NCBI GenBank assembly: GCA_005788935.1
Contig: SYAK01000054.1
Span: forward strand, 1-7,529
Origin: Pseudomonadota bacterium
GTDB taxonomy: Bacteria; Myxococcota; UBA9042; PHBI01
Direction: 5' to 3'
Length of the DNA stretch: 7,529 nucleotides
The notes below the pieces were generated by a model. That model saw only the letters and a program-made list of their open reading frames with translations. It did no database searches and was not told the origin of the DNA. Positions 1 through 6,004 of this stretch are shown here, in pieces. Numbering within the stretch: the stretch's first letter is position 1; each line of letters starts with the position of its first letter. Both the position numbers and the translations under genes were made by a program.

Positions 1-2
1 GG

Positions 3-431
3 GAGTACGCGGCGCGCGCGACGACAGGCACTGCGTCTTACGGCGGCAACCTCAGCGACAGGTTGGGGTGCGTGACGCTGAGCGGTGCGGGCACCTTTGC
101 GGCTGGTACGCCCCTCGCCAACCTTGGGTGGTACGTCTGCAACAACGTCCCAACCGGGACGAAAGTTGTGAAGGGCAAATCACCTAACGCTTGGGGGCTG
201 TATGACATGCTCGGCAATGTATGGGAGTGGACGTGGGATCGCTATGATGGCGCCGCCAACGTCGGCGGCATCGATCCACAGCAGACCTCATCGGGTTCCG
301 ACCGAATGATCCGCGGAGGTGCCGCGCACAATGACCCGAATATCCTTCGGTCAGCACTTCGATATTTTGCGCCGTATAATTATCGAGCTGATGGCATTGT
401 GGGGTTTCGGCTTGTGAGGACGGCCCCGTAA
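3..431 (+). CDS. FGE-sulfatase (SUMF1-like) domain protein, C-terminal part
   Basis: Partial gene: the reading frame is open from the first bases and ends at TAA 429-431, giving 142 visible residues; the start lies outside the window. The fragment opens with EYAARA, the hallmark after the conserved EWEYAAR helix of the formylglycine-generating enzyme fold. It continues with NAWGLYDMLGNVWEW, RMIRGGA and the terminal GFRLVR, which together define the C-terminal half of the FGE-sulfatase domain. In true formylglycine-generating enzymes, cysteines follow the RGGS motif and oxidise a sulfatase cysteine. Here the segment after RMIRGGA (AHNDPNILRSALRYF) has no cysteine, so sulfatase activation is unlikely. 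Proteins of this kind are common as secreted or lipoprotein paralogues in deltaproteobacterial genomes (family knowledge), but the N-terminus needed to show export is not visible. The family call is firm; the role is unknown. Confidence 0.88.
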   Translation, partial: EYAARATTGTASYGGNLSDRLGCVTLSGAGTFAAGTPLANLGWYVCNNVPTGTKVVKGKSPNAWGLYDMLGNVWEWTWDRYDGAANVGGIDPQQTSSGSDRMIRGGAAHNDPNILRSALRYFAPYNYRADGIVGFRLVRTAP

Positions 432-456
432 CCCGTCCGTGAACCCACAGACCCAA

Positions 457-476
457 GACACTTTGGTACAAGTGTC
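457..476. promoter_or_regulatory. Inverted repeat between the FGE-like and GIY-YIG genes
   Basis: GACACTT and AAGTGTC form a perfect 7-bp inverted repeat with a 6-nt spacer (TGGTAC). It lies 25 nt after the FGE-like stop and 29 nt before the next start codon. There is no T-run after it, so it is a poor intrinsic terminator. It could be an operator for the downstream gene or a weak hairpin at the end of the upstream transcript. The structure is seen; its function is a guess. Confidence 0.35.
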
Positions 477-505
477 GTGATGAGAACAAACACAGGAGAG
501 ATGTC

Positions 506-1093
506 ATGTCCGACAAGACCCCGATTCTTGGTTTGACCTTCAAGGGCCTGACGGCACAACCGAATCATGTCGCCTGGCCAATCCTTGAGAAGGTGAAGGG
601 GCACGCCACCGAGACGCTGCCCGAGACGGTGGCCACGAAGCTCCGCGAGGCCGTCAGCGCGGAGCGAGCGGGCCGCGCGCTCGGTGAGGTGACGCTCGGC
701 GAGCTGGCGCGCTTCGGGCTCGAGGGGAGGCCGCACGGGCTCTATGTCCTGCGGGCGACGGTCCGCGATGCGACGCACACCTACGTCGGCAAATGTGCCA
801 GCCGCACCATCGTCGACCGGATCGGCGCGCACCTCGACGTCCGCGAGGGCGGCTTTCTGAACTCCGCGGTGCGGCACTTCGCCGCGCTTGGGACGACGAC
901 CAACGCGGTCGCACTCGAGGCGCTCCTCGCGACCGGCCGGCTGCTGTATGTCCCGGTCGGCGACGTCTCGCCGCAGAAGGACGACGCCGCCCGGGAGGCC
1001 GAGCGCAGCGCCCTCGGGCAGTACGAGACCCTCCTGCAGGGCGCGCTGGGACACCGCAAGCCGGGTCGCGGGCGTACCAAGAAGGCCCGCTGA
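506..1093 (+). CDS. GIY-YIG nuclease-like protein
   Basis: Complete 195-residue protein. The ATG is preceded by a clear Shine-Dalgarno (AGGAGAG, 5 nt upstream), which fixes the start. Residues 1-75 are unrecognised. From residue 78 the pattern fits a GIY-YIG endonuclease core: GLY at 78-80, then YVG at 93-95, Arg105 and His109 on the following helix with the R-x3-H spacing of the family, and acidic residues (Glu164, Glu166, Glu174) late in the domain where the metal-binding glutamate is expected. The tail (HRKPGRGRTKKAR) is strongly basic and could bind nucleic acid. GIY-YIG enzymes cut DNA through one metal ion (family knowledge); the substrate here is unknown. It stands alone, with no partner methylase or transposase beside it on this strand, and converges with the DUF2442 gene. 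A weak or inactive family member is possible because the key motifs are diverged. Confidence 0.62.
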   Translation: MSDKTPILGLTFKGLTAQPNHVAWPILEKVKGHATETLPETVATKLREAVSAERAGRALGEVTLGELARFGLEGRPHGLYVLRATVRDATHTYVGKCASRTIVDRIGAHLDVREGGFLNSAVRHFAALGTTTNAVALEALLATGRLLYVPVGDVSPQKDDAAREAERSALGQYETLLQGALGHRKPGRGRTKKAR

Positions 1094-1171
1094 GGTCGGG
1101 GTGGGCGCGGCGGGGTGCCTGGGTCTCTGCCGCGAGCCTCGGCTCAACCCTACGCCTGAGCGTCACACGCA

Positions 1172-1579
1172 TCACGCGCGGCTCCGCGGAGCGCCCGCCG
1201 ACGGGCTGGCGGTCGGGCCCGGCTTCTGATGGAAGTCGGCCGCCACCATAGGCAGGGTGCGGGCCGCGCGGCCCGACGTCGGGGGCGAGCCGTGCTCCCA
1301 GCGCGACAGCCGAGGCCATGTGACGCGGTTCAGGCCCGCCACGCGCGGGAAGGACGCCGGCGCTCGGATGGAGGCGACCGAGAGGTCCACGTCGAGGGCG
1401 GGCCAGTAGAGGTGGTCCTCCGAGGGGCGCTCGACCTCGCTCAGCTGGGCGACGGTCGCAGACCGAAACCACGGGAAGTCCGCGAATGGGAGGAGGAGCT
1501 CCTCCTCGTCGACGAGCAGCCAGAGGCCGTGCGGCGAGATCTTCGTGACCTCAGCCGCCAAAGTGCCGATGCCAGGCAT
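1172..1579 (-). CDS. DUF2442 domain protein
   Basis: 135 residues. The first 80 match DUF2442: ISPHGLWLLVDEEELLLPF, then DFPWFRSATVAQL, then HLYWPALDVDLSVASI. The domain ends at FPRVA. The remaining ~55 residues are proline-, arginine- and alanine-rich without recognisable structure and may be read-through after loss of the normal stop. DUF2442 proteins are small, often sit next to a DUF4160 gene, and are suspected antitoxin-like partners; that role is not proven. The gene follows a broken DUF4160 gene on the same strand. Its strong Shine-Dalgarno (AAGGAGGT, 1595-1602) now lies 15 nt from this ATG because a 10-bp duplication was inserted between them. A second ATG at 1589 has ideal spacing but is in another frame and would give only 12 residues. 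Expression is therefore probably reduced. Confidence 0.72.
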   Translation of the reverse strand: MPGIGTLAAEVTKISPHGLWLLVDEEELLLPFADFPWFRSATVAQLSEVERPSEDHLYWPALDVDLSVASIRAPASFPRVAGLNRVTWPRLSRWEHGSPPTSGRAARTLPMVAADFHQKPGPTASPSAGAPRSRA

Positions 1580-1591
1580 CCCCAGGCATCC
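1572..1591. repeat. Perfect 10-bp tandem duplication at the DUF4160/DUF2442 overlap
   Basis: CCAGGCATCC occurs twice back to back. The duplicated unit contains the DUF2442 start codon (read as ATG on the minus strand) and the DAWHR codons of DUF4160. One unit fits both genes in their expected frames, so the second copy is the derived state. Confidence 0.9.
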
Positions 1592-1594
1592 TGA

Positions 1595-1602
1595 ACCTCC
1601 TT
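1595..1602 (-). promoter_or_regulatory. Strong Shine-Dalgarno for DUF2442, now mis-spaced
   Basis: AAGGAGGT on the minus strand is a near-perfect ribosome binding site, embedded in the DUF4160 coding sequence (codons for IKEV). It is 5 nt from the ATG at 1589 and 15 nt from the ATG at 1579 that opens the DUF2442 frame. Before the 10-bp duplication the 5-nt spacing would have belonged to DUF2442. Confidence 0.7.
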
Positions 1603-1776
1603 GATGTTTTGTTGGATGAGCTTCATGGCCTCCACCAGCTGTCGGTCCGTGAGCCCCGTGGAGGTCGCGAGGTGGACCTGTGGCGTCAACCAGAACTTCG
1701 CCTCCCCATCAGGAGGTGCCACGTGCACGAGGATGCGAGGCCGAAACGCGCCTTCCCGGAGGATCGTTGGCGACAT

Positions 1777-1924
1777 CGCCGCAGGCTACACGAGGCGGGA
1801 CGGGAGGACCACCTCAGGTCGTGGATTACCCCGCCACCGGTTCCGAGGGCGCGACGCGACCCGGGCGAGCTTGCCGTTGAAGACGACACTGAGCATGTGG
1901 GGACGGCGGGCCACATCCCACACA
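1777..1924. other. Intergenic region upstream of the DUF4160 gene
   Basis: 148 bp between the end of the ATPase gene and the DUF4160 start. A 36-codon minus-strand frame (ATG at 1895) lies here but resembles nothing I recognise. No convincing promoter or terminator is visible. Confidence 0.4.
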
Positions 1925-3184
1925 TCACACGCCGAGCGCGGTTATCGGGAGGACGACGACGCCATCGGGTCGTCGGTAGGCCCATCGTCCTATCCCGACC
2001 AGGACCGCGAGGAAGGCGGGCTCGCCCATGTGTCCCGTGTCCACGCGCTGCGCCAGCCGAAGCAGGCTCTCGGCGGCCGCGTCGACCTGCCCCATGCCCA
2101 GCTTGATCTCGAAGGCGCCCCATCGCCCATCGGCGAGTTGAAGGACCGCGTCCGCCTCGAGCCCGGTGTTGTCGCGATAGTGGTAAAGCGCGCCGTCGAG
2201 GGCCTGGGCCATCGCCTGCAGGTCACGGACCACGAGCGACTCGAACAGCAGACCGAAGAACGCGAGATCCGACGCGAGCTGGGCTGGGGCCCCTCGCAGG
2301 GCGGCGACGGCCAGTGATGGGCACACCCAGTAGCGCTTCGGGGTCTGAAGTAGGCGCGAGCGGGACCGCAGGTGTGTCGCCCAGGGGCCGAGCTCCTCCA
2401 CGACCATCAGGCGGCCGAGCGTGTCGAGATAGGCGCGCGCGGTGTCGGCGTGCAGGCTGACGTCTCCGCTGGACTCCGTTGTCGCGAGCATCCCGGCGAC
2501 CGGGGCCTGCGTGCCGACGTTCCGGCTGTAGGCCCGCATGAAGCGCCTCAGTCGCTCGGGGTCGCAGGCGGTTCCAGCGAGCCGCGACACGTCGGTGCGA
2601 CAGATCTCGTCGAGATAGTCCCGATTCCGACGCATGGCCGCCGGCAGCGCCAGGTGACGCCAACCCGGCCAGCCGCCGCGACACACCTCCTCGATCCACT
2701 CCGCGAGGGTGGCCTCGCGCGCCGCGACGGCGATCTCCGCGCCATCGAAGAGGTCCGACAGACGCACGAGGGGCTCGGCGAACCCCGTCTCCTGCGACGT
2801 CATCGGGCGCATCCGCAACCGACCGATGCGCCCCGCGCCTGTGTGACGGACGAGATCGTCGGCGGGCACCGCCGAGCCGGTGAGGATGAACTGACCGGGG
2901 CTCGCGTTGGCGTCGACGGCCCGACGCACGTGATTCCAGATCTGTGGCGCCGATTGCCATTCGTCGAGGAGACGCGGCTTCGCTCCGAGCAGCACCAGCG
3001 CAGGCTGGGCCTCGAGCAGGGCGCGCGCGTCGAGGTCCGTGTCGAGCAGGACCTCGCTCCTTGCGTGAGCGCGCCCGGTGCTGGTCTTTCCGCAGGCCTT
3101 CGGGCCCTCGATGAGCACAGCGCCCGTGCTCTCGAGGCGACTGAGCAGCTCGGCGTCGGCGAGGCGATGGGTGTAGGCGGGCAT
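1925..3184 (-). CDS. AAA-type ATPase with DUF4143 C-terminal domain
   Basis: Intact 419-residue protein of usual family length. The N-terminal AAA_14 ATPase domain has a Walker A at 27-34 (GPKACGKT), a Walker B-like LLDEW at 72-76 and the sensor-type strand FILTGS at 99-104. A winged-helix region lies near 229-268. The C-terminal DUF4143 domain carries FESLVVRDL (314-322) and the nuclease-like signature Y-x-R...GLEADAVL with Glu343 and Asp345, then FEIKLG with Glu359 and Lys361, as in PD-(D/E)xK-related folds. Proteins of this family are widespread and often plasmid- or island-borne; their cellular job is poorly defined. The start at ATG 3184 has AGGA 9 nt upstream. The gene stands alone. Upstream it faces a 23-bp repeat array, which could carry its regulatory sites. 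It is the only clearly intact minus-strand gene in this window outside the insertion sequence. Confidence 0.9.
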   Translation of the reverse strand: MPAYTHRLADAELLSRLESTGAVLIEGPKACGKTSTGRAHARSEVLLDTDLDARALLEAQPALVLLGAKPRLLDEWQSAPQIWNHVRRAVDANASPGQFILTGSAVPADDLVRHTGAGRIGRLRMRPMTSQETGFAEPLVRLSDLFDGAEIAVAAREATLAEWIEEVCRGGWPGWRHLALPAAMRRNRDYLDEICRTDVSRLAGTACDPERLRRFMRAYSRNVGTQAPVAGMLATTESSGDVSLHADTARAYLDTLGRLMVVEELGPWATHLRSRSRLLQTPKRYWVCPSLAVAALRGAPAQLASDLAFFGLLFESLVVRDLQAMAQALDGALYHYRDNTGLEADAVLQLADGRWGAFEIKLGMGQVDAAAESLLRLAQRVDTGHMGEPAFLAVLVGIGRWAYRRPDGVVVLPITALGV

Positions 3185-3234
3185 CCCTTACAATCCTGGC
3201 AAGAGCTTCAGCGTAAGGCCAGAACGAGCGCCCA

Positions 3235-3418
3235 GCAACCGTCTCGACTGGCTTCTTGCAACGATATCGACTGGCCTTTGACAATAGCGTCGGTTGGCCT
3301 CTTGCAACAGAGGTCACGAGCGTTTTGCAACGCTTTCGACTGGCTTCCTGCAACTGCTGTAACTAAACTCCTGCAACAGTTTCGACTGGCGTCGTGCAAA
3401 GGTCTCGACGAGCCGGTG
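3235..3418. repeat. Phased 23-bp tandem repeat array (8 units)
   Basis: Units begin at 3235, 3258, 3281, 3304, 3327, 3350, 3373 and 3396, exactly 23 bp apart with no indels. The plus-strand consensus is GCAAC, then four variable bases, then TCGACTGGC, then a pyrimidine-rich TTCTT-like pentamer. The variable four bases are CGTC, GATA, AGCG, AGAG, GCTT, TGCT, AGTT and GGTC. Units 1, 2, 5 and 7 keep the core TCGACTGGC perfectly; units 4, 6 and 8 are diverged there but keep GCAAC or GCAAA. Two further degenerate units can be read at 3212-3234 and 3189-3211, taking the array to within a few bases of the ATPase start. The 23-bp unit is not a multiple of three, so it is not protein-coding. The last unit overlaps the end of a PIN-toxin remnant. 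Confidence 0.85.
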
Positions 3419-3549
3419 AGACGCCTGAGCGCCCCGGCGATCGCGGCGCGGTCGAGGTTGTACGCCACACGCAGGACCCACGCGACCTCGACGAGGACGG
3501 TCGTCGCGAAGAAGGCACCACCTGCCGCGACCGCCCCCCGGAAGGCTCG
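3412..3549 (-). pseudogene. PIN-domain (VapC-type) toxin remnant
   Basis: Reading on the minus strand from the insertion-sequence edge gives FFATTVLVEVAWVLRVAY and then LDRAAIAGALRRL. This is the typical second strand and helix region of VapC-like PIN ribonucleases, including the conserved glutamate in VLVEVAWVL. Only about 45 codons remain of the usual ~130. The N-terminal part is cut off by the insertion sequence at 3550, and the C-terminal part stops where the 23-bp array begins. No antitoxin gene is seen. The family call rests on pattern memory over a short stretch. Confidence 0.6.
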
Positions 3550-3600
3550 TGTGGAGTCCAGAAACTTTGGCGGGGTTCGTCCAGAAATTCTGGCGGGTGG
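3550..3600 (+). repeat. Left terminal inverted repeat of the IS21 element
   Basis: Starts TGTGGAGTC and contains two copies of a TGGCGGG-centred motif: a diverged outer one (AAACTTTGGCGGG) and an inner one, GAAATTCTGGCGGGTGG at 3584-3600. The inner 17 bp are identical at the other end. Repeated short motifs inside the ends are typical transposase-binding sites of IS21 elements. Confidence 0.82.
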
Positions 3601-3647
3601 GTTTGGAAAGAAGAACGAACAAGGAGCGCCGGCGGCGCGCCGTCGGC

Positions 3648-3692
3648 CCTCAGCTCGGTCGCCGCGCGGGGCGCGCGACGTCCGAGCTGAGG
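3648..3692. terminator. Long hairpin downstream of istB
   Basis: Arms 3648-3668 and 3672-3692 pair over 21 bp with two mismatches around a GGG loop; the outer 11 bp (CCTCAGCTCGG / CCGAGCTGAGG) are perfect. It lies in the ~120-bp non-coding tail of the element, between the istB stop and the left inverted repeat. There is no T-run on either strand, so a classical intrinsic terminator is not shown. It may still end istAB transcription or block transcription entering from the flank. Confidence 0.5.
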
Positions 3693-3722
3693 TCATGGTC
3701 AGCGAAATGGGGTTTCCGGATT

Positions 3723-4506
3723 TCAGGACGCGGGTCCGCGGGGGACGAGGTCCGGAACCTTCAGGCCGCGGGTCCTCCAGGATGCCCCGCCGAGCTTGAT
3801 GTGCTGGCCTCGCTCGAGGATGCGGTCGAGGAGGGCCTCTGCGAGCTGCGGGTCGTGCAGGACGGTGCCCCACTCGCGGAGCGGCTTGTTGGTCGTCAGG
3901 ATGATGGGCCGCCTGCGGAGGCAGCGGTGGTCGATGACCCCGTAGAGGACGTTGGCGGCCGCGGTGGCGTGCTGGAGATAGCCGACCTCGTCGATGACGA
4001 GGACGTGGGGCTGGACGTATTCGGCGGTGACCTCGCGCAGGGCGCCGCGCCTCGCGGCCTCGGCGAGCTCGTCGATGAGCGCTGTGGCGGTGACGAAGCG
4101 GGCCTCGAAGCCGTTCTGGATGGCCTTGTAGGCGAGCGCGACCGCGAGGTGGGTCTTGCCGCGCCCGGGGCCGCCGGAGAGGATCAGGTTGCGCCCTTCG
4201 CTCACGAGCTCTGGCCCGAGCCACGGGCCGAGATCCTGTCTGCGGACCGACGTCTGGAAGACGAAGTCGAACTCTTCGATTGTCTTGAGGTACGGGAATC
4301 GCGCCTTGCGCGTACCGGCGCGAGATGCGCGAGATGCGTGTGCCGGCGCGGTTGGCGACCTCTTCGGCGAGCAGGCGGACGAGGAACTCGTGGTGGGTCC
4401 ACTGTTCGGCGGCCGCTCGCGTCTCGAACTCCTTGTATTTGCGAGCGACCGTGGCGAGGTGCAGGCGCTTGAGGAGCGGGGCCAGCTCGAGCGGGAGCGC
4501 GTCCAT
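3723..4506 (-). pseudogene. istB: IS21 helper ATPase IstB, frameshifted
   Basis: IstB is the AAA+ partner that directs target choice for the IstA transposase. The ATG overlaps the istA stop (TGATG), so it would be translationally coupled. The first ~57 residues (MDALPLELAPLLKRLHLATV...) are in one frame. From about 4305 the protein continues in another frame as KARFPYLKTIEEFDFVFQTS, then GGPGRGKTH (Walker A), VLVIDEVGYL (Walker B) and IILTTNKPL (sensor), ending at TGA 3723-3725. The total length of 784 nt is one base more than 261 codons, so a net +1 change breaks it near 4304-4320. Beside the break is a 9-bp tandem duplication (4321-4338). A fragment could be made from GTG 4205, starting just before Walker A. 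No slippery sequence suggests a programmed shift; a sequencing error cannot be excluded. Confidence 0.82.
4321..4338. repeat. 9-bp tandem duplication inside istB
   Basis: CGAGATGCG is present twice in a row (plus-strand reading). It duplicates Ile-Ser-Arg codons in IstB next to the frameshift. Removing one copy plus the extra T just downstream in the gene gives RISRRTRKARFPYLK, which resembles the usual IstB linker. Confidence 0.75.
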
Positions 4507-5942
4507 CAGGCCACCTCCAGCGCGCTCGGGCCGTTGCGGAGGGCGGCGGTGACCGCCTTGACGGTGAAGTCGTCGTCGGCGTTGCAGCGCGCGAAGGCGG
4601 CGCGCATGGCGGCGGCGCCGTGGTGCTCGTAGAGGTCGTAGAGCTCGGTGCACGGCCCCTCCCAGAGGCCTCCGGGGCAGCGATGAATGAGCCCGGTGAG
4701 GAACCGCCAGGCCTCCTGCCCGAGCTCCATCAGGCACTGGCGGCGGAAGGTCGCCTGTTTTCTCTTGCGATGGATGCTGGCGAGGACCGCGACGCGCTGG
4801 TCGGGGAGTCGCTGCACGACGCCTGCGTTGTCCACGCGCTGATGAACCGAGCGCTCCCCCGCCTCTCCGACGATAATCTCGACCTCTCTCGCCCTGAGGA
4901 GAATGACCGCGGGAGCCCCGAGGCGCCGCGCGCTGGCGAAATAGGCCGTCCCGCGGACAGAGACCGTGCCCGTCGGCGCGACGACCGCGGGGTCATGCAC
5001 GGCGTGCTGGTCAGGCGAGTTCAGCAAGGGGCGCTGTTGGAGCCACGTCAGCTCCTCCTGACGGGCGCGCTCCGGGATGACGCCGGTCGCGTCAGACGGA
5101 CGGACGTGGTTGATTTCATGCAGCCACTGGCGCAGCTGGGCGCAGAGGTCCTCGCGGTCCCGGAACTTCCGGACATGCAGGAAGCTGTTCTTTGTGTATC
5201 CGACGAGGCGCTCGACCGCGCCCTTCTGGTGGCCCGAGCGAGGTGCACAGAACGTCGGAATGACGCGGTAGCTGGCCACGAGGTCTCGCAAGTACGGATG
5301 GAGAACAACGGGTTGGACGCCATGCTTCGAGAGCCTCAACGTCCGTGCGTTATCGAAGACCCACTCCTTCGTGCTGCCTCCGAACGCCTCGATGCACGCG
5401 ATGAGCGCCCTCGCCGTCGGCTCCGCCTGCATGTTGGGGACGAGCTCGACGTGCATGAATCGCGAGTGTTTCAGGCGCCCTGCGAAGAAGATGACCTTCT
5501 CGAGGCGTCCTCCCTCAAAGCTCACCCACGCCTCGCCGTGGTCGAACTGGGCGTACTCGCCGGGGACACCCTCGAAGCGGATCACGGGCTCCCTGTGCGG
5601 GGATGGCCGGAGCTCACGGACGAGCTCCGACATCGCGCTCTTGCTCCCTTCGTAACCCCAAGCACGGGAGCGCCTCAGCACCTCCGTGGCGAGCAGCGCC
5701 GGCTCCTCCTCGAGCAGCTCTCGCACCTTGTCGCGCACCTCCAGTGACGCCTTCGACGGCCTCCCAGGCCCCTTCCGGCCAGCAAGGGCGCCAGCCCTGA
5801 CCTCGTCGAGCGTCGGCGTGGGCTCCTTCGTGATTCGCTCGACGGAGCGAAGCCCGAGGCCACACCTCTCGGCGATCGTGGCGTGAGGCACACCGGCCTC
5901 CCTCATGTGACGAACCTTCAAGCGGGTCATGATGTCGTGCAC
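4506..5942 (-). CDS. istA: IS21-family transposase IstA
   Basis: DDE/RNase H-fold transposase that joins the element ends to target DNA together with IstB. I chose GTG 5942 (478 residues) because GGAG lies 9 nt upstream. ATG 5930 is the alternative. The frame stays open to GTG 6032, but that start would lie inside the terminal repeat. With the chosen start, the N-terminal helix-turn-helix is at about 12-40 (HMREAGVPHATIAERCGLGL...). The catalytic triad is Asp134 (QFDHG), Asp197 (VFDNARTL) and Glu244 (HQKGAVERLVGY). A C-terminal beta-rich region around VSVRGTAYFASARRL (about 327-341) matches the Mu transposase-like barrel of IS21 proteins. No lesion is visible. The gene overlaps istB by one base. 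Confidence 0.92.
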   Translation of the reverse strand: MHDIMTRLKVRHMREAGVPHATIAERCGLGLRSVERITKEPTPTLDEVRAGALAGRKGPGRPSKASLEVRDKVRELLEEEPALLATEVLRRSRAWGYEGSKSAMSELVRELRPSPHREPVIRFEGVPGEYAQFDHGEAWVSFEGGRLEKVIFFAGRLKHSRFMHVELVPNMQAEPTARALIACIEAFGGSTKEWVFDNARTLRLSKHGVQPVVLHPYLRDLVASYRVIPTFCAPRSGHQKGAVERLVGYTKNSFLHVRKFRDREDLCAQLRQWLHEINHVRPSDATGVIPERARQEELTWLQQRPLLNSPDQHAVHDPAVVAPTGTVSVRGTAYFASARRLGAPAVILLRAREVEIIVGEAGERSVHQRVDNAGVVQRLPDQRVAVLASIHRKRKQATFRRQCLMELGQEAWRFLTGLIHRCPGGLWEGPCTELYDLYEHHGAAAMRAAFARCNADDDFTVKAVTAALRNGPSALEVA

Positions 5943-6004
5943 CTGACGGGTCTCCGTGACGTGACCCGCTGACAACGTGAGACCCGGCTGCGTTGTCGGC
6001 GGGA

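Larger units (their letters stand above)
1551..1776 (-). pseudogene. Broken DUF4160 gene
   Basis: The N-terminus MSPTILREGAFR and the segment HVAPPDGEAKFWL, followed by HLATSTGLTDRQLVEAMKLI and VQDAW, identify a DUF4160 protein. Two lesions are visible. First, between FR and PRILVHV about 8-9 residues usual for the family (the aromatic strand and the SxEEP-like turn) are missing, in frame. Second, a perfect 10-bp tandem duplication at 1572-1591 shifts the frame right after the conserved DAW. Removing one copy restores DAWHRHFGG and a TGA at 1551-1553, which is the usual DUF4160 ending. In its present state the frame runs on to 1441 through unrelated sequence. DUF4160 and DUF2442 genes often occur as a tandem pair, which the layout here matches. 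Confidence 0.75.

Noticed and set aside
1181..1192. Palindrome GCTCCGCGGAGC as a terminator between the convergent genes
   Set aside because: It has no loop and no T-run, and lies inside the end of the DUF2442 frame; probably chance in GC-rich DNA.
1787..1895. 36-codon minus-strand frame upstream of DUF4160
   Set aside because: No Shine-Dalgarno or recognisable family; Arg/Pro-rich as expected from chance in GC-rich DNA.
3278..3283. TTGACA as a -35 element within the repeat array (plus strand)
   Set aside because: No -10 lies at 16-19 nt and no plus-strand gene follows; it arises from a diverged repeat unit.
3235..3418. CRISPR array
   Set aside because: The unit is 23 bp with only four variable bases. 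There are no real spacers, and no cas genes are nearby.
2372..3799. 475-codon plus-strand open frame antisense to the ATPase and running through the 23-bp array
   Set aside because: It has low-complexity, Arg/Gly/Ala-rich composition with no family pattern. It is antisense to an intact, well-recognised ATPase and passes through non-coding repeats and an IS end. It is a by-product of high GC.
3208..4737. 509-codon minus-strand open frame spanning istA/istB, the IS end and the array
   Set aside because: Only its middle part (the IstB N-terminus and the PIN remnant) reads as protein. The rest is out-of-frame IstA and IstB sequence, IS tail and repeats, so it is not one gene.
4620..5747. 375-codon plus-strand open frame inside the IS
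   Set aside because: It is the antisense shadow of istA; its composition mirrors the transposase codons and no start signal is present.
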